A stretch of 64,000 bases of DNA, taken from Pedococcus sp031456495. GTDB taxonomy: Bacteria; Actinomycetota; Actinomycetes; Actinomycetales; Dermatophilaceae. The position numbers and the translations under genes were made by a program. Numbering within the stretch: position 1 is the first letter of the stretch; the number at the start of each line of letters is the position of its first letter. The stretch lies in the NCBI RefSeq assembly GCF_031456495.1, contig NZ_JAVDUW010000001.1, positions 1,736,001 through 1,800,000 on the forward strand, read 5' to 3'. The notes below the pieces were generated by a model. The model saw only the letters and a list, made by a program, of their open reading frames with translations. It searched no databases and was not told where the DNA came from. Positions 8,681-15,896 of this stretch are shown here, in pieces.

Positions 8681-9561
8681 CCGGCCCCCACGAGCCGGTC
8701 CACCTGCTCCGGCGTGAGGTGGGGGTCGGCGAGGTGGGGCGAGGCGACGCACCCGGCCGCGACCACCGCACCGGCCTCCAGCGACCTGCGCCAGTCCCAG
8801 CCGCGGCTGTGCCCGTACATGACGCCCGCGCAGAACGCGTCCCCTGCGCCGTTCGGGTCGACCGCCTCGACGGGCCGGGCCGGGACGTGCACGGGGTCGG
8901 CGGTCCCCACGAACGCCGTCGCGCCCCGGCTGCCGTGGGTGACCACGACCAGCTCGCGGGTGGGCGCGAGCATGGCCGCGAGCCCGAGCGCGTCCGGGTG
9001 CCCCTCGTCGGACATGAAGAGGTATGCCGCCGCGTCGACGAAGTCCTGGTGGTGGGCCGAGACACCGTCCCAGTCGTGCACGTCCACCCACGCCGGCATG
9101 CCACGGGCTTCGAGGGCCGGCAGCGCCCGGCGCGCGTAGTTGGACAGGTTGACCCACGAGTAGTCGGCCCCGTCGACGAAGTCGCCCAGGTCCTCGGTCG
9201 TCACCGGCGGGTCGGCGCTGCTGTCGTTGACGTACACGCTGGTGCGGCGCCCCTGCGGGTCCATGAGGTTGACGTGCCGCTCGGTGCCCTGCGGGTCGGG
9301 GACGCGGTGCACGCGCACCCCGGCTGCCTCGAGGATGTCGACGGCCAGGTCGCCCTCGTCGTCCTCGCCGACGAGGGCGTGCAGCCGGGTGTCGAAGCCG
9401 AGCCGGGCCAGGTTGAGCGACTTGCCCGACCCGGTGGCGCCGATACCGGTCCGCGACGCCGTGGCGAACAGCGTCTCGGTGCGGCCGCTGGGCAGCCGCG
9501 GCACGTCGATGACGTGGTTCCAGCTGACGCCGCCGCCGACGGCGGCCACGAGTGCGCTCAC
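8677..9561 (-). CDS. PfkB-family carbohydrate kinase
   Basis: 294 residues, starting at GTG. It shows the ribokinase fold with the N-terminal GG motif, the substrate-binding region GATGSGKSLNLARLG (about 41-55) and PfkB signature 2 DPNGAGDAFCAGV (about 235-247) carrying the catalytic Asp. The family phosphorylates sugars or nucleosides; the substrate is not determined here. It is the first gene of a two-gene operon with a fructosamine kinase, so a ketosamine- or ribose-type sugar is a reasonable guess only. CAGGAT lies 6 nt before the GTG, suggesting a leaderless message. Confidence 0.88.
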   Translation of the reverse strand: MSALVAAVGGGVSWNHVIDVPRLPSGRTETLFATASRTGIGATGSGKSLNLARLGFDTRLHALVGEDDEGDLAVDILEAAGVRVHRVPDPQGTERHVNLMDPQGRRTSVYVNDSSADPPVTTEDLGDFVDGADYSWVNLSNYARRALPALEARGMPAWVDVHDWDGVSAHHQDFVDAAAYLFMSDEGHPDALGLAAMLAPTRELVVVTHGSRGATAFVGTADPVHVPARPVEAVDPNGAGDAFCAGVMYGHSRGWDWRRSLEAGAVVAAGCVASPHLADPHLTPEQVDRLVGAG

Positions 9562-9688
9562 CGCTCCATCCTGCCCCGGTCCGTGCTTCGTACGCGATGT
9601 CTCGGAGCCTGCCGCTTCGTCCGGTTCCGCCCGGTTCGGGCGGAGTCCGGGCCGATGGAACGAGGCGTTGCCGCAGGTGGAGCCGGTA

Positions 9689-9694
9689 TACCGT
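9689..9694 (+). promoter_or_regulatory. -10 hexamer TACCGT before the GAF-ANTAR gene
   Basis: TACCGT (within TATACCGT) ends 7 nt before the GTG at 9702; no Shine-Dalgarno sequence is present. Confidence 0.5.
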
Positions 9695-9701
9695 TCTCCC
9701 T

Positions 9702-10433
9702 GTGGACACGGAGACGACGCAGGGCCTGGACGCGGCCCAGCGGCTGATGGACGACCTCGCCGGCTCGCTCGACGGGCTCGACGACCTCACGCCGTACCTC
9801 GAACGTCTCGTCCAGTCGGTCAACCGCACCATCGACGGCTGCGACGCCGTGGGCGTCACGGTGGTCATGGAGGACCGGCCGCGCACCGCGGCATACACGA
9901 CCGCCGGCACGCTGGAGATCGACGCCGTGCAGTACGCGGTCGGTGACGGGCCGTGCCTCGACGCCTTCCGCAACGGCCGCGAGAACCTCGTCGACCTCAC
10001 CGGCGGCGAGATGCGGTGGCCGGCCTTCATCGCGGGGTGCGACCCGGGTGAGGTCCAGACCCTCCTCGCCGTACCGCTGACGTCGGCCGGACGGCGGTTC
10101 GGGGCACTCAACCTGTACGCCCACGAGCGCAACGCCTTCGACGCCATCGAGATCGCCGTGGTGCGCATCGCCGCAGGTCGGGCGGCCGAGGCCATCGCCG
10201 CCGCGGTCGAGCTCGCGGGTGCCCGCGCCGTCGCCGCGCAGATGGAGCAGGCCATGGCCAGCCGGGCCGTCATCGAGCAGGCCAAGGGGGTCCTCATGGG
10301 GCGCCACGGCATCGACGAGGTGGTGGCGTTCGAGATGCTCCGCAAGCAGTCCCAGGAGCAGAACCTCAAGCTGCGCGTGCTGGCCGCCCAGGTGGTGTCC
10401 GAGGTCACTTCTTCCCGTTCCGAGGCGATGTGA
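9702..10433 (+). CDS. GAF and ANTAR domain RNA-binding antitermination regulator
   Basis: 243 residues from a GTG start. Residues ~25-165 form a GAF domain (DAVGVTVVMEDRPRTAAYT, VGDGPCLDAFRNG, LLAVPLTSAGRRFGALNLY). The last ~60 residues form an ANTAR domain with MASRAVIEQAKGVLMGRHG and EMLRKQSQEQNLKLRVLAAQVV. ANTAR domains bind paired RNA hairpins and prevent transcription termination. A strong intrinsic terminator (10456-10497) lies just behind this gene, ahead of the next same-strand gene, and is an obvious candidate target. In-frame codons upstream lack family similarity, so the GTG behind the TACCGT hexamer was chosen. Confidence 0.93.
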   Translation: MDTETTQGLDAAQRLMDDLAGSLDGLDDLTPYLERLVQSVNRTIDGCDAVGVTVVMEDRPRTAAYTTAGTLEIDAVQYAVGDGPCLDAFRNGRENLVDLTGGEMRWPAFIAGCDPGEVQTLLAVPLTSAGRRFGALNLYAHERNAFDAIEIAVVRIAAGRAAEAIAAAVELAGARAVAAQMEQAMASRAVIEQAKGVLMGRHGIDEVVAFEMLRKQSQEQNLKLRVLAAQVVSEVTSSRSEAM

Positions 10434-10455
10434 GCTAGTCTCGAGGGCACCTGAA

Positions 10456-10497
10456 GCAACCGGGTCCGGCCACGACGGCCGACCGGTTGCTTTTTTG
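10456..10497 (+). terminator. Intrinsic terminator between ANTAR gene and DsbA-like gene
   Basis: An 8-bp stem GCAACCGG / CCGGTTGC (10456-10463 and 10483-10490) with further pairing inside is followed directly by TTTTTTG. It starts 22 bp after the stop of the ANTAR gene and ends 21 bp before the next start codon. The GGTTGC at 10510-10515, beside the ribosome-binding site, could compete for the left arm, which would allow attenuation-type control. Confidence 0.8.
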
Positions 10498-10517
10498 TTT
10501 GCCCGAGGAGGTTGCAC

Positions 10518-11228
10518 ATGAGTGGTGGGATCCGTGGCTGCTGCTACGCCTCGCCGGAGTACGGCGACCGTCCGTCCGCGTCGAAGCTCGACGCCTGGTG
10601 CGTGCACCGGGACCGGCGCGCGCACGTCCGTGGCCTCGCCGACACCGGGGCCCTGCGCGGGGGTCGCGCACCGAGCGACCACCTGAAGCGGCTCCACACC
10701 GCGGGCGCGTCAGCGGTCGCCGAGGACGGGTCGACCCTGCTCGTCTACGTCGTCGACCTCTACGACCCGTCGGCCTACGAGTACCTGCCGTCGGTGAGCG
10801 CGGTCCTGCGCGGGGCGGCGTGCCGTCGCGTCGACGTGGAGATCGTGCAGACGGGCCGGTATGCCGCGCCCGCCGTGGCCGCGGGTGTCATCGCCCTGCT
10901 CGCCTCGGAGGAGGCGCGGGTGTCCCGGGTGATCGAGGCGGTGCAGCGCGACTTCTTCGTAGGCGGCCACTCGCTCGACGAGCCCGGCGTCCTCGCCCGG
11001 GTGGCGAACGACCTCGAGCTCGACGCGCCCGCCATCGAGCTGTTCGCCGGCGGTGCCCGCGCCGCCCAGCTGGCGGCCGACGACATCATGCTGGCGCAGG
11101 ACCTCGACCGGGGCGGTGGCCCCCTCCTGCTCGCGAGCCGCGGCACCCGCGTCTTCGAGTTCGACGGGCTGGGTGCGACCGGCGACCGCCTCGTCGACCA
11201 GTTCAACAGCGTGCTCGACCGCCCCTGA
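10518..11228 (+). CDS. DsbA/thioredoxin-fold-like protein lacking the CXXC motif
   Basis: 236 residues. GAGGAGG lies 6 nt before the ATG, so unlike its neighbours it has a leader. From residue ~75, LLVYVVDLYDPSAYEYLPSV resembles the start of a DsbA-family domain, but the positions of the active-site CXXC hold Asp-Pro-Ser. The middle (SRVIEAVQRDFFVGGHSL, then VLARVANDLELD) resembles the helical insert, and GGGPLLL occupies the cis-Pro position. The first ~70 residues (Cys- and Arg-rich) are unassigned. A degenerate DsbA/FrnE-like protein is the best reading; function unknown. Its expression may depend on read-through of the terminator at 10456-10497. Confidence 0.55.
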   Translation: MSGGIRGCCYASPEYGDRPSASKLDAWCVHRDRRAHVRGLADTGALRGGRAPSDHLKRLHTAGASAVAEDGSTLLVYVVDLYDPSAYEYLPSVSAVLRGAACRRVDVEIVQTGRYAAPAVAAGVIALLASEEARVSRVIEAVQRDFFVGGHSLDEPGVLARVANDLELDAPAIELFAGGARAAQLAADDIMLAQDLDRGGGPLLLASRGTRVFEFDGLGATGDRLVDQFNSVLDRP

Positions 11229-11284
11229 GGACCTTCCGACCCGGCGCCGGGGCCGGGCGCCGGACCGCGCGTCCCTCAGGGGCG
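11220..11284 (+). terminator. Nested GC-rich hairpin after the DsbA-like gene
   Basis: Perfect 11-bp outer arms CGCCCCTGAGG / CCTCAGGGGCG (11220-11230 and 11274-11284), the left one containing the TGA stop, enclose a second stem CCGGCGCC / GGCGCCGG. There is no T-tract, so termination strength is uncertain. Confidence 0.5.
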
Positions 11285-11308
11285 GGCGCGGGGTCCGGCG
11301 CGAGCCCG

Positions 11309-11314
11309 TAGGGT
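11309..11314 (+). promoter_or_regulatory. -10 hexamer TAGGGT of a leaderless promoter
   Basis: TAGGGT ends 6 nt before the ATG at 11321; no Shine-Dalgarno sequence. Confidence 0.55.
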
Positions 11315-11320
11315 CGTGCC

Positions 11321-12403
11321 ATGGCCCGACCGCACGCCGCCGCCATCGTCGAGGACGCCTGGCACCGCCGGGTCGACGCCGTGCTCCGGGGCCGGGGGTG
11401 GCAGACCCGGATCGTCGCGCACACCGGCTACGGCAGCGAGGACTGGGCGCGGGTGCTCGGGCGCGTGCTGCTCACCCGCCGCAACCCCGGCGGCCAGCGC
11501 GAGGACGTCGGCGCCTCGTCGGCGCAGCTGCGCTCGGCGGAGGAGGAGCGCCGGGGCTGGCGCGCCTTCATCACCGCCCCGGCCATGAACGTCCCGGTGA
11601 CGATCGTCCTCGGGAGCAAGCGGATCCACACCCGCACCGACCGCAGCGGGTACATCGACGTCAAGGTCAAGGACCACGGCCTGCCGGCCGGCTGGGCCGA
11701 GGCGACCATCACCTCGGTCGACGCCGAGACCGTGCAGGCGGCCGTCATGCTGGTCGGGCGCGACCAGCGCCTCGGCCTCATCAGCGACATCGACGACACC
11801 GTCATCTCCACCTCCCTGCCGCGGCCGATGATCGCCGCGTGGAACACGTTCGTGAAGAGCGAGAACGCGCGCCACGTCGTGCCCGGCATGGCGACGATGT
11901 ACCGCGAGCTGCTGGCGGCCTCTCCCGGTGCCCCGATGGTCTACGTCTCCACCGGCGCCTGGAACACCGCGCCGACCCTGACCCGGTTCCTGCGCCGGCA
12001 CGGCTACCCGGCCGGCCCGCTCCTGCTCACCGACTGGGGCCCGACCAACACCGGCTGGTTCCGCAGCGGCCAGGACCACAAGCGGGCCTGCCTGCACCGG
12101 CTCGCGAACGAGTTCCCCCAGGTGCGCTGGGTGCTCATCGGCGACGACGGCCAGCACGACCCGAAGATCTACGGCGACTTCGCCCGCCAGCGCCCCGACC
12201 GTGTCGAGGCCATCGCGATCCGCGAGCTGACGCCGTCGGAGCAGGTGCTGTCCCACGGCATACCGGTGTCGCGCGAGGAGCTCACCCCGTCGCGGGACCG
12301 GCACGAGAAGGACGTCCCGGTCTGCCGGGCCGGCGACGGGTACGGGCTGTTGCAGCTGCTGCGGGTGGCGCTGCGAACCCCGGCCGGTGACGGCGGCCTC
12401 TGA
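11321..12403 (+). CDS. DUF2183 (App1-like) phosphatidate phosphatase family protein
   Basis: 360 residues. After an N-terminal beta-rich region (ITAPAMNVPVTIVLG, RTDRSGYIDVKV) comes the HAD-like phosphatase core: LISDIDDTVIST (DxDxT, about residues 155-166), VYVSTGAWNT, and LIGDDGQHDPKIY with the metal-binding Asp pair. Yeast App1 of this family is a phosphatidate phosphatase. A lipid-phosphate substrate is therefore likely but unproven in bacteria. The protein has no signal peptide. The glycosylase gene follows 12 bp downstream and may be cotranscribed. Confidence 0.88.
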   Translation: MARPHAAAIVEDAWHRRVDAVLRGRGWQTRIVAHTGYGSEDWARVLGRVLLTRRNPGGQREDVGASSAQLRSAEEERRGWRAFITAPAMNVPVTIVLGSKRIHTRTDRSGYIDVKVKDHGLPAGWAEATITSVDAETVQAAVMLVGRDQRLGLISDIDDTVISTSLPRPMIAAWNTFVKSENARHVVPGMATMYRELLAASPGAPMVYVSTGAWNTAPTLTRFLRRHGYPAGPLLLTDWGPTNTGWFRSGQDHKRACLHRLANEFPQVRWVLIGDDGQHDPKIYGDFARQRPDRVEAIAIRELTPSEQVLSHGIPVSREELTPSRDRHEKDVPVCRAGDGYGLLQLLRVALRTPAGDGGL

Positions 12404-12415
12404 CAGACTGGCGTC

Positions 12416-13276
12416 GTGCCGGAGCTGCCCGAGGTCCAGGCGCTCGTCGACTTCCTCGCCGAGCGGACTGCCGGGCTGGCCGTGACCGGCGTCGAGCTGG
12501 GGTCGTTCTCGGTGCTCAAGACGTTCGACCCGCCGCCGCAGGCGCTCGCGGGCGTGCCGGTCGACTCGGTCTCGCGGCACGGCAAGTTCGTCGACCTCGA
12601 CTGCGACGGCATCCACCTGGTCTTCCACCTGGCGCGCGCCGGGTGGCTGCGGTGGTCCGACGCCATGCCGAACACCGTCCTGCGACCCGGCAAGTCGCCG
12701 ATCGCGCTGCGCGCGCGGTTCTCCGACGGTTCGGGCTTCGACCTCACCGAGGCGGGCACGAAGAAGCGGCTCGCGGCCTACCTCGTGCGCGACCCCCACG
12801 ACGTGCCGGGCATCGCGACGCTCGGGCCCGACCCGCTCGCCGACGACTTCACCCGCGAGGCGTTCGGAGCGCTGCTCGCGGGGCGGCGCGCCCAGGTCAA
12901 GGGCCTGCTGCGCGACCAGGGCTTCATCGCCGGCATCGGCAACGCCTACTCCGACGAGATCCTGCACGTCGCGAAGATGTCGCCGTTCGTGATGGCGTCC
13001 AGCCTCGACGAGGAGGCCGTGGACCGGCTGTATGCCGCGATGCGCGAGACGCTGAAAGGTGCGGTCGCCGCCGCGTCGGGCAAGCCCGCGGCCGAGCTCA
13101 AGGACGCCAAACGGGCCGGGATGAGGGTGCACGGCCGCACGGGCGAGACCTGCCCGGTGTGCGGCGACACGGTGCGCGAGGTGTCGTTCGCGGACTCCTC
13201 GCTCCAGTACTGCGCGACCTGCCAGACCGGCGGCAAGCCGCTGGCGGACCGTCGCATGTCCCGCCTGCTCAAGTAG
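12416..13276 (+). CDS. Fpg/Nei-family DNA glycosylase/AP lyase
   Basis: 286 residues from GTG. After processing, VPELPEVQ supplies the catalytic N-terminal Pro-Glu of Fpg/Nei enzymes. The H2TH region is QGFIAGIGNAYSDEILHVA (about 167-185). The C-terminal zinc finger is complete: CPVCGDTVREVSFADSSLQYCATC, with the conserved Gln-Tyr. Such enzymes remove oxidised bases (8-oxoguanine or oxidised pyrimidines) and cut the abasic site. The lysine after the zinc finger (K in GGKPLADRRMSRLLK) fits Fpg/Nei2-type divergent members. A CAGACT hexamer 6 nt before the GTG may serve as -10. Confidence 0.92.
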   Translation: MPELPEVQALVDFLAERTAGLAVTGVELGSFSVLKTFDPPPQALAGVPVDSVSRHGKFVDLDCDGIHLVFHLARAGWLRWSDAMPNTVLRPGKSPIALRARFSDGSGFDLTEAGTKKRLAAYLVRDPHDVPGIATLGPDPLADDFTREAFGALLAGRRAQVKGLLRDQGFIAGIGNAYSDEILHVAKMSPFVMASSLDEEAVDRLYAAMRETLKGAVAAASGKPAAELKDAKRAGMRVHGRTGETCPVCGDTVREVSFADSSLQYCATCQTGGKPLADRRMSRLLK

Positions 13277-13309
13277 ACCTGCGACCACGTCCGGAGCCCG
13301 TCGCCGGGA

Positions 13310-14272
13310 TCACCTCCGGAGCAGCAGCAGGGCGGAGTCGAGGAAGGTCGCGGCGGTGTCGTCGTCGTGGAACCAGCGCAGGTACAGCCCCGTGGTGACC
13401 CGCTCGACCATGGCCCACTGCCCGGCGCGCTCGGGGTCCGTCCCGGTCGCGGCGGCCGCCTGCAGGCACAGCCCGGCGTGCAGGTCCCGGGCGGCCGACG
13501 CTCCCGGGGCGGCCAGCAGCTCGCGGCTGAAGTCGCGGAGCACGACCCCGACGTCGTACTCGGGCTCGGTCACGATCCCGTCCGGGTCCACGAGCCGGTA
13601 GGACCGGTCGCCGTCGGTCGTTTCCGGCCCGAGCAGCGCGTTGCCGGGGTGGGGGTCGCCGTGGCACAGGACCTCCTGATCGGGGTCCCGCGTCGAGGAC
13701 AGGTGGGCAGCGAGCCGGCCCGCCTCGTTGAGGGCGGGCGCCCAGCGTGCGCGCTCCGCGGGCGACAGCACCCGCTCCGGGAGGGTGCGCAGGATGCCGG
13801 CCAGCTGGTCCGCCTTGGCGGTGGCCTCCTGCCCGGGCGCAACCGGGAGCTCCCACGTGCGCTGCACGGGCCCGACGAGGTGGGCCACCTGACGGTCGGG
13901 CGGGAGCCCGGCGGAGGCCAGGGTCGGCCCGAGGCGCTCGAGCAGCACGGCACCCGCGGCGACGTCGCTGGCCAGCACCGCGGCATGCCCGCGTCCCTGC
14001 GCGGCGGCGAGGGCGGCGACCTGGGCGGCGAAGGCGGCTGTCGCCCCCTCGAGCTTGAGCACGGCCGGCCGGCCGCCCGCGGTGACGGCCAGGACCGGGC
14101 CCCCGATGCCCTCGCCGTACGCGTCACCGAGCTCGAGGTCCCAGCGCACGACGAGGTCCAGCAGCCGCTCCTCGAGCCGGTCGAGCACGGGGCCCGGGTC
14201 CGGGTGGTGTCGCAGCGCCACCCGCGTCGCGGAGACGACCCGGGTGACCGCTGCCTGCCGGCTGAGCTGCAC
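13310..14272 (-). CDS. APH/choline-kinase-like phosphotransferase
   Basis: About 320 residues of the aminoglycoside phosphotransferase fold: AVLKLEGATAAF in the N-lobe, catalytic loop EVLCHGDPHPGNALL, and the metal site YRLVDPDGIVTEPEYDVG. The layout resembles streptomycin-6-kinase-like and related small-molecule kinases; resistance is not implied. Start: TAGCGT (14280-14285 on the minus strand) is 7 nt before the GTG at 14270-14272. A GTG 9 nt further upstream (14281) and an ATG at 14320 are alternatives, the latter leaving almost no room for the divergent rhodanese promoter. Confidence 0.82.
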   Translation of the reverse strand: MQLSRQAAVTRVVSATRVALRHHPDPGPVLDRLEERLLDLVVRWDLELGDAYGEGIGGPVLAVTAGGRPAVLKLEGATAAFAAQVAALAAAQGRGHAAVLASDVAAGAVLLERLGPTLASAGLPPDRQVAHLVGPVQRTWELPVAPGQEATAKADQLAGILRTLPERVLSPAERARWAPALNEAGRLAAHLSSTRDPDQEVLCHGDPHPGNALLGPETTDGDRSYRLVDPDGIVTEPEYDVGVVLRDFSRELLAAPGASAARDLHAGLCLQAAAATGTDPERAGQWAMVERVTTGLYLRWFHDDDTAATFLDSALLLLRR

Positions 14273-14279
14273 GCGCGGC

Positions 14280-14285
14280 ACGCTA
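14280..14285 (-). promoter_or_regulatory. -10 hexamer TAGCGT of a leaderless promoter
   Basis: TAGCGT read on the minus strand ends 7 nt before the GTG at 14270-14272 and so helps decide the start of the phosphotransferase. Confidence 0.45.
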
Positions 14286-14326
14286 CCGGCGGGCGGCCCT
14301 GCGGACCGGGGTGGTTTCATGGGCCC

Positions 14327-14653
14327 ATGGACATTCCCCAGGTCTCCGTGCACGAGGTCCCCGACGACGCGGTCGTCCTCGACGTCCGTGAGCAGGACGA
14401 GTGGGACGCCGGCCACGCGCCGGGCGCCGTCCACATCCCGCTCGGTGACCTCCCGTCGCGCCTGGACGCCCTGCCGGACACCGACGACGGCACGCTGGCC
14501 GTCGTCTGCCGCAGCGGCGGCCGCTCCTCGCGGGCCGTGGCCTGGCTCTCCCAGCAGGGGTTCGACGTCGCCAACGTCGAGGGCGGCATGAGGGCGTGGG
14601 AGGTCGCGGGCAAGCAGCTCGTGGCCGACGGCGCGGCCGCCACGGTCAAGTAG
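14327..14653 (+). CDS. Rhodanese-like domain sulfurtransferase
   Basis: 108 residues, a single rhodanese domain of normal size: VVLDVREQDEWDAGHAPGAV (CH2A/active-site scaffold), HIPLGDLPSRLDAL, the active-site loop VVCRSGGRSSRA with catalytic Cys (about residue 63), and GFDVANVEGGMRAW. It would carry persulfide sulfur, perhaps for thiol repair or cyanide detoxification. It is cytoplasmic, with no signal peptide. The DUF3806-like gene begins 15 bp downstream on the same strand. Confidence 0.92.
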   Translation: MDIPQVSVHEVPDDAVVLDVREQDEWDAGHAPGAVHIPLGDLPSRLDALPDTDDGTLAVVCRSGGRSSRAVAWLSQQGFDVANVEGGMRAWEVAGKQLVADGAAATVK

Positions 14654-14668
14654 GCAGGCGGCACCGCC

Positions 14669-15196
14669 ATGGCGTGGTTCGGGCGTCGACGGGACGAGCG
14701 CGCCGAGCCCGACGCCGGCGAGGAGGCCTCGGGCGCCCTCGACCCGTCGGCCGCGGGCGCCACCCTGATGGACGACGGCGAGTCCCTGCGTCCCGTGGTC
14801 GCGCCCATCGGTGCCGAGGAGCGCGGGCGCATCGACGCGGCCCTCGCCGCCCTGGCGCAGGAGGGCGTGGACGTCGATGACCTCGACTCCCTCTCCGCCG
14901 GGCTCGACGCGGCCTACCACGCCTGGGAGCGGTCGCCCGAGGGTGCACGCCCGGACCACGCGGCGGTCGTCGAGCGGTACGCCCTCGGCATCGGTGAGCA
15001 CCTGGAGCGCCACACCGACCTCGACTGGCAGGTGGTGACCGACGTGTTCGGCACCGACCTGGCGCTGACCGAGGGCTTCAAGGGGACGTTCGTGGTCGTG
15101 CCGCACAACCTCGTGGCGGGCCGCTGGATGCGGGGCGAGACCGGCTGGCTGCCGGCCGTCGTCGGCCACATGGTGCGGCGCCGCAACCGTCGGTGA
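14669..15196 (+). CDS. DUF3806-like protein
   Basis: 175 residues. The N-terminal ~45 are charged and low-complexity. The rest resembles DUF3806: AAVVERYALGIGEHLERH, then DLDWQVVTDVFGTDLALTEGFKGTFVVVPHNLV and a basic C-terminus MVRRRNRR. The family has no established function. It follows the rhodanese gene at 15 bp and is probably in the same transcript. No membrane segment is visible. Confidence 0.6.
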   Translation: MAWFGRRRDERAEPDAGEEASGALDPSAAGATLMDDGESLRPVVAPIGAEERGRIDAALAALAQEGVDVDDLDSLSAGLDAAYHAWERSPEGARPDHAAVVERYALGIGEHLERHTDLDWQVVTDVFGTDLALTEGFKGTFVVVPHNLVAGRWMRGETGWLPAVVGHMVRRRNRR

Positions 15197-15238
15197 CCCG
15201 CTCCGAGAGGGCCACCTCGAGCCGGTGGTGGGCGCGGC

Positions 15239-15724
15239 CTACCAGCGCACTGACATCCCGACGCTCGCCTGGCCGCCCAGGAAGCTGGTCCTCGCCGCGA
15301 TGAGCCCGTCACCGACGACGTGCACCCTCTTGTGCGCCGTGCCCGCGTAGGTCACGTCCCCGCGACCGAACGGCGCATTCACGGTCAGGCTGCCGTCGAC
15401 GACGTGGGCGCACGCCTCGCCCGACGTCGTCACGGACAGCACCTCGCCGGGCGAGAGCTGCAGGGCGGCCGTGACGTCGACGGGTTCGCAGGCGCCCGGC
15501 GTCGTCGGGAAGGACCCGTCCGAGGCGGTCACGCGCAGGTCCAGGGCACCCCCGAGCTCCCCTGCGGTGGCCCCGTCGAAGTGCCAGCTGGAGGCGCTCG
15601 TCTCCGGTGTCGCGTCGAACAGGCTCCGGTCGATGTTCTCGAGGGACGCCGCGTGGGCCGTGCCGGGAACCGCGAGGAGCGCGAGAGCGGTGGCACCGGT
15701 GGCGAGCAGGGATCGGGTCTTCAT
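15239..15724 (-). CDS. Small secreted protein with Sec signal peptide
   Basis: 161 residues. KTRSLLATGATALALLAVPG followed by TAHAA is a clear Sec signal peptide with cleavage around residue 25. AGGAGG lies 9 nt before the ATG. The mature part is beta-rich with two cysteines (ACEPVDV and EACAHV) that could form a disulfide; no named family was recognised. It is read from a promoter with three 11-bp-spaced CTTGGG-type repeats and a -10-like GACCGT (15779-15822), the same architecture as before the MMPL exporter. Joint control by a SARP regulator is therefore likely. Confidence 0.75.
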   Translation of the reverse strand: MKTRSLLATGATALALLAVPGTAHAASLENIDRSLFDATPETSASSWHFDGATAGELGGALDLRVTASDGSFPTTPGACEPVDVTAALQLSPGEVLSVTTSGEACAHVVDGSLTVNAPFGRGDVTYAGTAHKRVHVVGDGLIAARTSFLGGQASVGMSVRW

Positions 15725-15778
15725 GGGTGTTCCTCCTGGGTGGGGCGCGGCCGGCTCCCTGCCGGTCGTCGTGACCCC

Positions 15779-15822
15779 ACGGTCGGTGCCCGCCCTTGGG
15801 CTGGACTTGGGATCGACTGGGC
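15779..15822 (-). promoter_or_regulatory. Candidate SARP-box promoter of the secreted protein
   Basis: + strand repeats CTTGGG (15795), CTTGGG (15806) and CTGGGC (15817) at an 11-bp period. Read toward the gene, a 10-bp gap separates the last repeat from GACCGT (15779-15784). Repeat spacing, gap and the shared CTTGGGATCG core are the same as at 5839-5882. Confidence 0.6.
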
Positions 15823-15896
15823 ACCGGGGCGAGGCCCGCCCGGTCGTCGTCCATCGGGGGGACCCGCTCCCCGGCTCGGGGGGAGACGATCGGCGC

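Noticed and set aside
13290..13320. CCGGAG/CTCCGG inverted pair between the convergent glycosylase and kinase genes
   Set aside because: Six-base arms with a long loop in GC-rich DNA are weak evidence for a terminator.
13310..14272. Aminoglycoside resistance kinase
   Set aside because: Only the general APH fold is visible; the fold is shared by many metabolic kinases and context gives no hint of resistance.
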